A DNA stretch of 64,000 bases from Aporrectodea caliginosa (taxonomy: Eukaryota; Annelida; Clitellata; Crassiclitellata; Lumbricidae), in NCBI GenBank assembly GCA_020284085.1, contig JACEVL010000421.1, positions 330,980-394,979 on the forward strand, given 5' to 3'. Shown here one piece after another: positions 18,939 to 29,802 of this stretch. A program made the translations under genes and the position numbers. Each line of letters starts with the position of its first letter. Position 1 is the stretch's first letter. Below the pieces are notes generated by a model that worked only from the letters and a program-made list of their open reading frames with translations, had not been told where the DNA came from and did no database searches.

Positions 18939-21782
18939 ATGTCGGAATATGTGGATTTTTCATCGGAATTCATTGTTCACACATGCCAGTTGCTTCCAAA
19001 GTCGTTTGATGCTGTTACTGATCGCATGCATATACCATTCAACTTCAAATTTCGTGTGCCAATCAGGTATTCCATACGTTGTGGTAGTAGTGAGGAGTTT
19101 TATATCCGACCGATGAACCCATGCATTGCAGACGTTGATACATTATGCTATACAACTAATGAGTTGGCCTTCCTAGAAGACTTTCCAGAATTACCACATG
19201 ATGTGAGTTTGCTGGCTGATGAGATCGAATGCTACAAGATTGAGCCATACCTTCAGTACCCTGGTTTTGTTCGACTACGATTAATGGGGAAAATGAATTT
19301 TAATTGGAAATACAAAATATACGAATTTAGGCATACAACTTTCTCAAATGCATACGCTAAGTTTGATATAAATGCCCGTGCAGTTGATACATTCTTGTAT
19401 AGGGGACGTCTTGATGAGCTACTCAATACTGTGAGAGGTCCAGCAATTACCATTCAAGTTGAGGCATATTCTCTGGCGAATGATGACGTCCATAGCATGT
19501 GGTGCCCTCAGTGGCCAAGAGAAGCACAACGTTGGCCTAAGCGATATAGAGATTACGGATGGCCGACGATTGCTGCAATCTCAGAGGTTGTACAAAATGG
19601 TTGTCACATTGTATACGCTCAGCATCGTTCTTGCAGAGACGATAAAGAACAATGGAGATATTCATTTTCAGTCGCAGAAGTAATTTTAATTCAGAGTTGG
19701 ACTCAGGTTCAACAGATTGTCTACCATTTGTTGAGAGTCTTCGCGAAGAGAGAATTAATACAAAAGGATTGTCCAAAGGAGGATGAAGTTCTCTGTACGT
19801 ATCATTTAAAGACACTCATGTTGTGGACTTGTGAAGAGATGTCACCTGAATGGTGGAATTCCTCTTCTGTTATTGCGATCTGCTGTGAGTTGATAAAGAA
19901 GCTTTCAGAATGGTTAAGGAGGAGATATTTGCCGAACTATTTTATTCCTGAAGCAAATCTTTTTCATGATCAATGGAATCCCAAAATGTGTGAAAAGAGT
20001 GAAAGACAGCTGGTTCAATTTTGCGATTCTGGCATTCTGTGTGATTGGTTCGTCGAAAATTATATACTCCCATTCACTCGGAGATATTTTAAAGTTGAAA
20101 TCATAAGAAAAGTAACTCTGCATTTTAGCGCGCTCTTTAAGTTTGGGAAAGTAACGAAACCAAGATCCTTGGATTTCTTGTTTTCAGTCGGATTTGAATC
20201 TTGTAATAAGTTGGCTCGTCGCATTGTTCAATCTGAAATAAGCATGGAACCGAGCTCTTGTCTACGTAATGCGTGCTCAACAAGAAAAATGGTCCTGCTT
20301 ATATGTCGTGAAATGTCAATACTAGCAATACCGGAAAGCCTTCGGTGTTTCATGTACTTTGACACAACACTTTATAGCTTGAATGCTGCATATGATTTAA
20401 TGTGTGGACAGATTTCATGGGATAGCGAATTTTTTGCTAATTATGTCAAAGGAATTTCCTTGAAACCTAAAATTGTTAGGTGTCAATATCACATATATCC
20501 TAAACCCTTAACAGCAGAAAGAAGTCAGTTCCAATTTTGGCAAGCACTGGATTTTATGGAAAATATGACTGGATTAAGTAGCCGCCCAGAGTTGCAACTA
20601 TTGGCTCTTTTGTCAAAAGAGTTTCTAAGAAAGGCTTTAGAATGTGACGATTCTCAATCCAACGTCATCGCTCCTGCAGCTTTGGTCTACATGGCTGCTC
20701 TTCATTTTGCTACATCAGAATACCAGAGAGTAATAGATCTCTGCTCAGCAGTCTTAAATTTTCAAAACACACACAAAGAAAATGAAACACTGAATGCAGG
20801 TTGTTTGCTCTTTATTGATGATGTTGTTAGAATCGTTGGATATTGTCTGCTTTGCAAAAAGTTCAACGAAAATATGCATTATGGTAAGAGACAAATTTAT
20901 CTCGATCTACGTCTTACACCAAAGGTCTTTGCCCAACATTTAACAGCAATATCCGCAGAAAAAAAGTCGAGGCAATGGGAACTGGATCCTAATTTGCCAA
21001 ATTTAGCATTGCCTTTAGATCAACTTTTATTCGTTTTAACAAAGCGAAAGTCCTCTGCTTTGATGAAATCAAACATTTCTGTTAGATCTGTCACACAGTG
21101 CATATATCGAAGAATGGATTTGTCATCAGCCATTGTGACTGTAAGTGTAAATCCTTTGACAGCTAAAGAAAAATTAATTGATGCGCTTACGGAATTTGCT
21201 TTGGAAAATGTGACATCGTTTTATAACGCAATTCGCAATGACTTTGGCATCGAGTGCAACATAATTGACTGCTATCGAGCTTTGTACCTTTACAAATGCC
21301 GCCAATACGATGAAGTGTTGCATTCATGTGAACGAATTCTGGAGGAATCTGATCTGCAGAACGATTTGAAGGATTTTGGATTCGTAAATATTTTAGTATT
21401 GCCACCCCTTGATTCGTTTTTCGATGGAGAGATACAATGTTTACTTGGATTTCAGATACTCTGTTATTATTTATCACCTCTGAATGACGATATCCACAAT
21501 TTTGACTTAAGTACTGAGTTAAAGTTCGGGCGCTTTATTGCCGGAGTCGTCCACTCTGGTTTTGAACACCTTTCAGAGTGTCTTTTTAGCTCCTACTCCA
21601 TAAAATGTCACTTTTTTCTTGGAAGACATTTTCTTGCGCGGTATTTGAAACTCAGATGTTGTATCGACTGTAATCATTCGTGTGCAGAAGCAATGGCTGA
21701 ATTTTCTGCCATGAAGAGTAAACTTCCATTTGAGCACATTATTCACCGGTATATTCTACGAAAATTTTCAGAATTGGATTAA
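18939..21782 (+). CDS. Mab-21/cGLR-like protein, gene C (947 aa)
   Basis: This is an intact single coding exon. The ATG follows ATTTAG-G, a splice acceptor, and its position matches gene E. Residues 1-200 form the nucleotidyltransferase core: Gly49-Ser50, Asp65-Val-Asp67 and a likely third catalytic Asp182 before VHSMWCPQWP. Residues about 205-345 are the Mab-21 helical domain (QWRYSFSVAE, CTYHLKTLMLWTCEE, WWNSSSVIAICCE). There is no cysteine-rich zinc-thumb insertion as in cGAS. Residues 345-947 are a helical region with TPR-like hairpins (VYMAALHFATSEYQR; ALYLYKCRQYDEVLHSCE) and a conserved FIDDVVRIVG. No signal peptide or membrane segment is evident, so it is probably cytosolic. The nucleotidyltransferase role is inferred from retained residues; the ligand and product are unknown. 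Confidence 0.93.
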   Translation: MSEYVDFSSEFIVHTCQLLPKSFDAVTDRMHIPFNFKFRVPIRYSIRCGSSEEFYIRPMNPCIADVDTLCYTTNELAFLEDFPELPHDVSLLADEIECYKIEPYLQYPGFVRLRLMGKMNFNWKYKIYEFRHTTFSNAYAKFDINARAVDTFLYRGRLDELLNTVRGPAITIQVEAYSLANDDVHSMWCPQWPREAQRWPKRYRDYGWPTIAAISEVVQNGCHIVYAQHRSCRDDKEQWRYSFSVAEVILIQSWTQVQQIVYHLLRVFAKRELIQKDCPKEDEVLCTYHLKTLMLWTCEEMSPEWWNSSSVIAICCELIKKLSEWLRRRYLPNYFIPEANLFHDQWNPKMCEKSERQLVQFCDSGILCDWFVENYILPFTRRYFKVEIIRKVTLHFSALFKFGKVTKPRSLDFLFSVGFESCNKLARRIVQSEISMEPSSCLRNACSTRKMVLLICREMSILAIPESLRCFMYFDTTLYSLNAAYDLMCGQISWDSEFFANYVKGISLKPKIVRCQYHIYPKPLTAERSQFQFWQALDFMENMTGLSSRPELQLLALLSKEFLRKALECDDSQSNVIAPAALVYMAALHFATSEYQRVIDLCSAVLNFQNTHKENETLNAGCLLFIDDVVRIVGYCLLCKKFNENMHYGKRQIYLDLRLTPKVFAQHLTAISAEKKSRQWELDPNLPNLALPLDQLLFVLTKRKSSALMKSNISVRSVTQCIYRRMDLSSAIVTVSVNPLTAKEKLIDALTEFALENVTSFYNAIRNDFGIECNIIDCYRALYLYKCRQYDEVLHSCERILEESDLQNDLKDFGFVNILVLPPLDSFFDGEIQCLLGFQILCYYLSPLNDDIHNFDLSTELKFGRFIAGVVHSGFEHLSECLFSSYSIKCHFFLGRHFLARYLKLRCCIDCNHSCAEAMAEFSAMKSKLPFEHIIHRYILRKFSELD

Positions 21783-22699
21783 TCTGGCAGCAGTTCTATC
21801 ACATCAATGACAAGATGATGTTTTCTATCAGATATGTTTCTATGTCTTTTGTGAAGTTGACGGCTGTAAATAATTTCTCAATAATCTCTGAACGATTGTA
21901 GACTATTCATTTGCCTAAATTCGTGGAATTTTGCGCATTGGAGTTGAATATGCAAAAATATATAAGACACTAACAACTTAAGTAACTTTAAAAAGCGTTA
22001 AGATCCAAAACGACTTGGACGGGAATCCTTTGACCACAGAACAACGAAGCAGCTAGAGCGGCTAAATCTGACTTACTCCCTTTAAATTTCGGAATACACA
22101 CCGCCTGAATAAGAGGCCAGAATGGAGAAGGTTGGCAACATGTTATGGGGACAGCATTACTTCTGGTGGGGGGAGGCGTCATAAACGATGCTACAACATT
22201 GTCGAAAGAATTACTTGAATGTCAACTGGTGGGTATCAGAAATCCATGTACAGTGTGTACACGTAATCATTACATGAAGCTGCTTCGCATGGCTGATAAT
22301 TACAATCTAATCCCTTTGGCCATTATATGTTCCGCCTTCAATTCCGTTCTCAACCCTAAGTCTCTAAACAACCAACGAGTGTTCAGAATGTTTGTCTCTG
22401 TTCATTATCGGTCCTTATCTTACATGCAATGAGTACGCGACGTTTGCGTCAGCTTTAATTGGTGCAATTTTAAAAGTTTTACTCTAAAACACAAATAAGT
22501 GTAGATTCGCATATCAGCAATCATTGAACATTTACAAGTAAATATCGTTCTCTTTTCAATATCGTCTGACTTCCTCTAAGAGAAATATGAGTAGTTCAAC
22601 GAAGTGATCATTTGCAAAATATTTTCACTGGTGACATTGAGGTTTCTAAAAAAGGTAATGAAAATATCGAGGCATTTGCACACATAACACATATTTACA
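21783..22699. other. 3' flank of gene C, nothing recognised
   Basis: GGCTGTAAATAATTTC near 21861 resembles the 3' flanks of genes A and E. Otherwise no gene or element is identified. Confidence 0.5.
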
Positions 22700-22738
22700 C
22701 AGACACACACACACACACGCACACACACACACACACAT
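22700..22738. repeat. (AC)n microsatellite
   Basis: About 18 AC dinucleotides with one interruption. Confidence 0.9.
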
Positions 22739-23152
22739 TAGTCACTGCGGTGTCGACGCGAGAAACTGCATCTATCCTCTTGAGTTGCTCCTAAGCGGCA
22801 TGCAGCCCTGTGCCGAGGCTGACATGTGAGGGCAATAATTACGATATGAGTCCCATATGAAAAGTGAAACTGTAACTGTGACAAGGATGATTTCATTGCT
22901 GAGGTGCTGGGTGATTATGCAGGTTATTCATGGATGTATATATTTCTAGTAATTTTATTTAGGCCTACTTATTTTAATGACATATAGAATGTTAAATACC
23001 TCAAATTACCTCTAAAAATGAAACTCTTGACCACCACAGTATGCAAACTAAGTCCATATTCGTCAGTCTTATCACTAATCAAAAGAGTCACATGATTGCT
23101 TTCTTTGGTTATACCTAAAACTAGATCTATGATTGGTGATCTCTTGCATGCT

Positions 23153-23474
<322 letters not shown>

Positions 23475-23499
23475 GCTGACTATAATGTTATCCCAATGG

Positions 23500-23927
23500 T
23501 GTTAAAGTCATTAAAACAAGACGTCAATCAGTAAGCAAACAATTTTCGTGTACCAGTGGAGGCAGGTTTGACACGAACTGTACAGAGATACGACTTTATC
23601 CAATCATCTCAATCACTGAAAGTATTGTCTTCTTTGCATTGGTACAAACAAGCTGGAAGTCTATACCACGCATAAGTTAGACTTAATATCGGTAGTTATT
23701 CCTCTCGATGAGTTCTTAACGATGTCACCTGAGTATTACCTGCAGGGGACGGAATACAAAAGGATACATGTAGCCATGTCATCCCCAGAGAGTAGAGTAA
23801 TGTGATTTTTTAGATTGTCGAAGGGTAGCTTTAATGTATTATTTATCGTGGCCGTTCGTTCGGCCTCAGTCATATTTACCCTTACTGGGCCTCATCCTCT
23901 TGTTCCGGTGTCGTGTTCGAGATATTA
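23500..23927 (+). repeat. Conserved upstream block of gene D unit, diverged
   Basis: It retains fragments of the block at 15715-16132, such as ACAAGCTGGAAGTCTATACC, GTTATT and CCTGCAGGGGACGGAATAC, in the same order. It is the most diverged copy, in keeping with gene D being the most divergent protein. Confidence 0.5.
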
Positions 23928-24164
23928 GTACAAACAGATGCAGTTGCAGTCTAGTGGGTTAAAAGAAAACCAACATGAGTCAGTCGTTTTCCTGCATTAG
24001 AGCACCTTTCATTTTCATATTTATCAACGCTTTCATTTTTAACCCACGATACTTGGCTTAAGTAGCAGCCCGCGTGTAAAAAGTTCGATCTTGATCGACA
24101 GGCGAAGCTCAACTGCTCGATTGTATTCACTGACAATATTTTCGAAAGTCCAGCATCGCTTAAG
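23928..24164 (+). other. Putative non-coding first exon of gene D unit
   Basis: Shares CAGTTGCAG, TAGTGGGTTAAAAGAAAACC, TTTTCCTGCATTAGAGCACC and the terminal CGCTTAAG with the other copies. It ends before GCAAGCTGT, so it would use a GC-type donor like unit B. With the acceptor TTGTTCTAG at 29785, the intron would be 5.6 kb. Confidence 0.5.
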
Positions 24165-24179
24165 GCAAGCTGTATTTTA

Positions 24180-24245
24180 GTTCATTCATTTGTATCGAAC
24201 ATTTGTATAGAGCCCCTTTAAGAAAACTACTTAGAGGCGCTCCCA
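24180..24245 (-). mobile_element. Short LINE 3' terminus
   Basis: TTCATTCATTTGTATCGAAC followed by ACTACTTAGAGGCGCT matches the 3' ends at 7188, 56472 and 50145. It is a severely 5'-truncated copy. Confidence 0.6.
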
Positions 24246-24930
24246 ACTCCAGCACAGCCAAAAAGAACAGTCTTAAGGTAAGAAAAGAACATAGGAGGGA
24301 ATATCTAGGGAATTGGCGCAGCATTTACATAATTGTAAATCTATATGTTTCTCTACTGAATGAGATGTGACAAGTGCAGAAAAATTGAATTTCTAGCTAC
24401 GGAGATGTGTTCTTAATGCTAAAGCAAGATAAGGTAGTACTTGCTGGAGTCATTGCACGCCAGCGTGAAACTAGCATATGCCCACACGCTTAAGACTTAG
24501 TCGATGCAGGAACCGGTATATCCGTGGTTAGCTTTGGAACCGGACTTATAATAGAGACTCGCCCGATGTTATTGTAAAGGGAAACTATAAAGTTTAACAA
24601 CGAATTAACAACCGTATCTAATCTAATTTAGTCACAATGTATAGTAGGGTGTGCTCAACAAATATTTTTAGTAGATTGATGGGACAGACCCTGGTTCTGT
24701 TGCTTTTGGTAAACTAAGCTAGTGTGCAAAATATGACAAAACTATTCCATCGTTTAGGTGTGCCACATGAGATGACAAGTCCCCAAATTTCAGACAATGA
24801 TCGCAAGCAAAATAATTTGTGATAATATTATAAACTTTTTTGTATTTTGTGTAAGAGAAAGTAAATCTTAATTGTCATGCTAAAGATAGAATAAATAAAA
24901 AGTAATGGTGAACATTATTCAACGTTGTCA
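24246..24930. other. Intron of gene D, nothing recognised
   Basis: No coding or repeat signature beyond low-complexity AT-rich sequence. Confidence 0.45.
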
Positions 24931-24935
24931 GTTTG

Positions 24936-25480
24936 ATTAAAACATTAACACATTAAAATATTTACCGGTATTGGTCCCATTTGTGACCGTTGACTTTTTG
25001 TGGTCCGGAAACTGTCTTCGATGATCGGACACCACATGGAGCAAGGCCTGCTTTTAACCTTCATCCTAGGTCAGCATTTGACTTTATTCTGGGATCAATG
25101 CCACTCCCCTTTCTGTCCTATCATTCACCATACTCTACCTCTCTTCAGTCTGCTGACAATTCAACTAGATGCTGTCCTGTTTCCACGCATTTCTATCGCT
25201 GACCTTCATTCGATCAAGAGCTGCTGTTACTTGCCAACTGATAATATTCCTTGGGCGAGGTCTTTTTGTCTTTGGGGTTTCTGCTTCATCACCAGACTGA
25301 GAGTTTTCGACGCAGGCTATGTCACAGTTATCACTAGGTGAGGAATCAGATCCCTATAACTCAGCTGCTGTTTTGATATAACTGGACCTGGACTGTGGGA
25401 GTAGTAGTAATAGATTGTCGGAATGTCTCTTGATAAATGCTAGCCTTATAATTTCATCTTGTCTCTCTTTTTTCTCTTCA
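24936..25480 (-). mobile_element. Internally deleted copy of the repeat element at 41340-43945
   Basis: 24936-25140 matches 41340-41560 and 25140-25450 matches 43618-43945, so about 2 kb of interior are missing here. The right half, read on the minus strand, is a degenerate coding stretch with words like PKTKRP and SITTT. It is a relic of an uncharacterised mobile element. Confidence 0.65.
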
Positions 25481-25954
25481 TCTTGTTTTTCAACTTGTTA
25501 TCCACTTGTGCCATTGAACTTGACAACCTTCCATCTCCGGGTTGAGCCTGCACAAGTGCTTTGTACTCTGGATTTTTATTTAACACTCCGCATCAAAATA
25601 TAAAATATAAAATGTTTTATCTAATGATTCAACAAATCTTTGCTCTTCGAATTTCTGTGTTTCTCCACCTCTCTATGTTGCCTTTTATAAATAGCTCCAA
25701 TCATTGTAGATCTTCTCAAGCTTCCAGATTGCATGTTGAGTTGTAGTCATAGGCAAGCGAGCTTTATTCTAAAGCGCCGCAACTATTCCACTTGTCATGC
25801 GTGCACTTTCACGAACAGTTTTGCCATTGACTTTTAATAAATGAAAAAAACCTGTAAATTATCTTTCATGAAAGCAGTCTTGCACTATTGATTGAATCAT
25901 TGTTGAACCCAACTAGGTAAATTTCCATATCAGATCTGGTAGCGGATTTTGAAC

Positions 25955-26030
25955 ATGCCATTCTTTGAGCACCTCTGAGTAGGCTCCTTGAAGGGCGCTG
26001 TATAAATTTTCAGGAACGAATGAATCCTAG
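25955..26030 (+). mobile_element. Short LINE 3' terminus, opposite orientation
   Basis: CACCTCTGAGTAGGCTCCTT and a following GCGCTGTATAAATTTTCAGG, then GAATGAATCC, are the inverse complement of the terminus at 7188-7250. Confidence 0.65.
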
Positions 26031-26229
26031 TCAGTTTCCAATTAAAAGTACTGAAAACAAACAAGTCAATGGTCAGATTAGAAGCACTGGAGAGATTAAA
26101 CCGGACTTAGTGTTGAGCTATGGGTATTTTAGGATTTACTTGCAAAGTAATTTTTGAAATAGGCTAAAAATTATTTTAATTTAAGCTTCTACTAAGTTGC
26201 TAATAATCTGATTTTCTAATATAATATTA

Positions 26230-27003
26230 CTAGCAGTTTTTACCCGGCGTTCGCCCGGGTTTTCCTCCGGGTTTTCCTCAGCGCCCGTGTATTTGAATTT
26301 ATTTTAGCGACATCTTCGTCAGCGCCCGTGAATTTGAATTTAACGATGTGAAAATTTTTCGTGTGTCCCTCTGGCGACTTTACGCGCTGGCTTGAAATAG
26401 TTTAAAATACAACTCTATATAATTATACTCCTGGGTAGCTAGAATTCAATGGCATTGAAACTCTGACCACATCGAAACTTAAAATGTCCAAATATCGGAA
26501 TTTAAAGTAAAATTTGAGTTGAAATATACCGGTAGTTGGGTTGAGATCTATAGAAATTCAAATGAAAACGTTCGTTAAAAATTTCGTATCGCAAAAGTGT
26601 TGCATTGGCGAATATTTAATTCCGATGACCTAGAAATTCTTCTGATGTTAAATCAACGGTCATCGTGATGGTTGCGAATGAGAGCGTTGACCTATATGTG
26701 TGACGTAAGATTGCATATTTAATTAGCATGCGTGACGTGGCCTTACTATGGCCATGGTGTAAGAGACCGGTATTGAGATATAGCCTCGTCGAAAAGTTGG
26801 AAATTTAAAATGGCCATATATCGGTGTTTAAATGAAATTGCGAGCTGAAAATAGTCGCGTTGATCATGCCGTGGCGTAATAATGTTGTGTAAAATTTTGT
26901 AAATCGCTAAAGCGTTCCGTTTCGGAGCCTTTGGACACGGACAAACAAACATAAGGAAGGACAACGTAAACAAAGTAAGACTTATAATATAAGATAAATA
27001 ACA
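26230..27003. repeat. Non-autonomous repeat with an ACCCGGCGTTCGCCCGGGT head
   Basis: The 5' end has a GC-rich hairpin (ACCCGGCGTTCGCCCGGGT), unlike the AT-rich surroundings. The 3' end reads GGACAAACAAACATAAGG and then TTATAATATAAGAT. Repeats with this head and an (ACAA)-type tail are common SINE-like or non-autonomous elements in invertebrates. The class and boundaries are my inference; no coding sequence is seen. Confidence 0.5.
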
Positions 27004-27160
27004 CTGATCAACAAGCATTTTGCTGCTGGGATTCTAACACCTGTTCCTAACTAAATTTAATATGCTGATTCCAAATCCGGAAACCGTTTTTGTCTATCAC
27101 GTCCAGTTTTTAAGTTATAAAGTTTTTCGGATTCTTTCAGTTTTATACGCCTACAGTAAC

Positions 27161-28005
27161 ACTGGGCAACAAAAAAAATTTTTGCTACTCAGAACTTTAG
27201 AGCTGTTCTTGGCTAAATTTTGGGCGCTGATTTCAAAATTATGAAATCGAAATTTGTCTAGCACGTCAGGTTTTTTAGGTACGCATAAGTGAGGTTCTAC
27301 ACAATTGCGGATTCTCAAGTTCTCAACTCATAGGCCTACTATCAGTGAAAACACAGAATAAAAAATGTATGAGGCATTTGCTTTTGTGCTTGCTCTCAAC
27401 TAAATGTTGGATGCTGATTTCAAATATGAAATTGAAATTTGGCTAGCACGTCAGGTTTTTTAGGTACGCATCGCATAGTTCATACTGCAAATGTACCGTA
27501 TTAATTTGCGGTTATGTAGAACCTCACTGTTGCGTACCTAAAAAACCTGACATGCTAGCTAAATTTTGATTTCATATTTGAAATCAGCATCCAAACTTTA
27601 GCTAGGAACAAGCACAAAATCCAATTCTTCATACATTTTTAATATACTTTTCATTTGCTGATAGTTGGAGTTGAGAATTCGCAATTCCGTGGAACCTCAC
27701 CGATGGTTACCTGAAAAACCTGACGTGATAGCCAAATTTCAATTTCATATTTGAAATCAGCACCCTAAATTGAGCTAAGAACAAGCGCAAAAGCAATGTC
27801 CGATACATTTTTAATACTTTACTTTCTCTGATAGTATGAGTTGAGAGTTCGCAATTGTGTAGAACCTCACCTCTGCGTACCTAAAAAACCTGACGTGATA
27901 GCCAAATTTCGATTTCATATTTGAAATCAGCGCCCCAAATTTAGCTAAGAACAGTTCTAAAGTTCTGAGAAGCAAACAAAAAATATTATTTTGTTGGTCA
28001 GTGTA
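27161..28005. repeat. Long imperfect palindrome built from a ~150-bp unit
   Basis: A unit containing GGCGCTGATTTCAAA, CACGTCAGGTTTTTTAGGTA and GAGGTTCTACACAATTGCG occurs direct at 27215-27335 and in part at 27410-27480. It is inverted at about 27510-27600, 27685-27770 and 27850-27960. The outer arms pair nearly end to end, from CTGGGCAACAAAAAA-type sequence to its complement near 28000. It lies in gene D's intron. It could be a foldback transposon or a source of double-stranded RNA. Confidence 0.8.
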
Positions 28006-28342
28006 ATATGTTCTGACCTGAGACAAAACTTTTGCAAGATGTTAATTGGCTTTAAAATATTGCTATTTGCGTTTGATAGGAAGTGCTTTCCCGATATATT
28101 ACAGAATAGTGGATTAATTTGACATAGGTTATGAAAATAATAATAATAATAATATAATAATAATAAATATATTCTTTAATGAAGCGCCTGACAAACGCAC
28201 TGCGCTGTATATGATAAGACGATTAAACAATTCACAAGAACACAAATTCTGGAAGACATAAATTTACAAAGTTGCAGTCATGAAAGGCTCCAGCTCATTG
28301 TACTGTTGCTGCCACCTAGGGAATGAAGGCGTGAGCTAAACC

Positions 28343-29202
28343 GGTTTACTATCAAAAGGGCGACTTCGAAAGGGCGACTATCAAAAGGGCGACTTCGAAA
28401 GGGCGCCGCTTAAAACGGCGCCTGTTTAAAAGGGCGACAATGTCCGCAGTAGCTCAAAGCCAAAGGTTCAAGGTAAATGCGCACATAAACAAAGTGGTAT
28501 AGCATTGATACCAATCAATCCTTTCATGTACACATGGTAGTTTACCTAGCCTATTATAAATATCTAATCTGTTGGGACGATATTTGACTGTATATAAATG
28601 ACGGTTTTAAACGAAAAACTCACAGTTTTTAACTCGCACGTGTTACAGCAGATTTTGGAAAGTTAAGTTCCTGGAAAAGTTTGAGAATGAACTTAGAATT
28701 TGTAAAGAGCAACAAAGGTCGAGATATGTTAATGGTTGATGGCTGTACATTCAGACTTGAGAAAACAATAAAAGAAAAGAAAATTTGGAAGTGCACTGAA
28801 TATCGGAGAGCTAGGTGTGTACGTCCCGTAATCTCAACCTGAACATTTGATTATTATAATCTCAACCTGAACATTTGATTATCATAACATTTCAATAAGA
28901 GACATTAGTGCATCTTAATACACAAATTTCGAATTAAATTCTTTTTTTGTAACCTATTTGTCGCCCTTTCGATTAATAATACAATTCTTTCAGTACTTAT
29001 ACGATTTTAACGTATTTGTCGCCCTTTTGTTTGTCGTTATTATACGATTGTAACCTATTTGTCGCCCTTTCGATTGTCGCCCTTTTGTTTGCTCGCCCTT
29101 TTGATCAGCGCCCTTTTAAACAGGCGCCCTTTTAAGCGGCGCCCTTTCGAAGTCGCCCTTTTGATAGTCGCCCTTTCGAAGTCGCCCTTTTGATAGGATA
29201 CC
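28343..29202 (+). mobile_element. MULE-like DNA transposon with 9-bp TSD (860 bp)
   Basis: A perfect 9-bp duplication AGCTAAACC flanks the element (28334-28342 and 29203-29211). Its termini, GGTTTACTATCAAAAGGGCG on the left and the inverse of GGTATCCTATCAAAAGGGCG on the right, match at all but three positions. Each end is about 95 bp of inverted repeat made of alternating AAAAGGGCGAC and TTCGAAAGGGCG units. A 9-bp TSD with long terminal inverted repeats is typical of Mutator-like elements, and the interior encodes a FLYWCH-type fragment, often linked to MULE transposases. No transposase catalytic domain remains. Confidence 0.85.
28687..28842 (+). pseudogene. FLYWCH-type zinc-finger fragment inside the MULE-like element
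   Basis: A 51-codon frame contains FVKSNKGRDMLMVDGCTFRL, then KIWKCTEYRRARC. This fits the FLYWCH order of Phe, Leu, a Gly-x-x-Phe, Trp-x-Cys and Cys. The final His is missing because a stop arrives first; a GTGTGTACG right after the second Cys could be a splice donor leading to a lost exon. It was probably the DNA-binding part of a transposase or accessory protein. Confidence 0.65.
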
Positions 29203-29802
29203 AGCTAAACCCAGAGTGCCTTACGGGCCAGTGAAAACTTCAGGCAAAAGCGTTATCTTTTATACCATCCCTCCCATATTAGATAGTGTAAGTAAATATA
29301 AATAAATAATGTAACAAAGAAATTTCAAAACGCAAGGATACTGATTTATAGAGCAATGTTTGCGAAAAGCCAGTTTTATACCTGAGTGAATTTTCTACGC
29401 TCTAAGTCAAACTTTGGCAATTATACTGCATTCTCTTAGCATATCCTGACTGACGTTTTTGATTTGTTAAAGCACCCTTGTAACGGCATGTGCTGTGTTA
29501 CGGCGCTGTAGAAATTGTCGGTTTCATCATCGTCATCTCTAATAGATTATTCAGCTTAATTTACCACTTTACCCACGCCAAAATTGTTAAAATTTAAATG
29601 CTGCATGCCAATAATATTTACACTTAGGGCCTAAGTAATGCAATATTTGTTTTGTGGATCAGAGTTTTGCAGGTCACATTTTCACCAGAACTCTTTCCGT
29701 TTCACTCCCCATACTTCCAAATCATCCTACTCCGTATTTAGTCTCCCACCTCTAGCGGTAACTTTCGTTTTATTGATTGTTCTAGGTTGCTACCAAATCA
29801 AA

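Noticed and set aside
22145..22432. A 95-codon frame after gene C
   Set aside because: No domain, no counterpart downstream of the other paralogues, and no splice or promoter evidence.
28343..29202. Regular GGGCGA repeats as a CRISPR-like array
   Set aside because: The units are inverted at the two ends, there are no unique spacers, and this is a eukaryotic transposon with a TSD.
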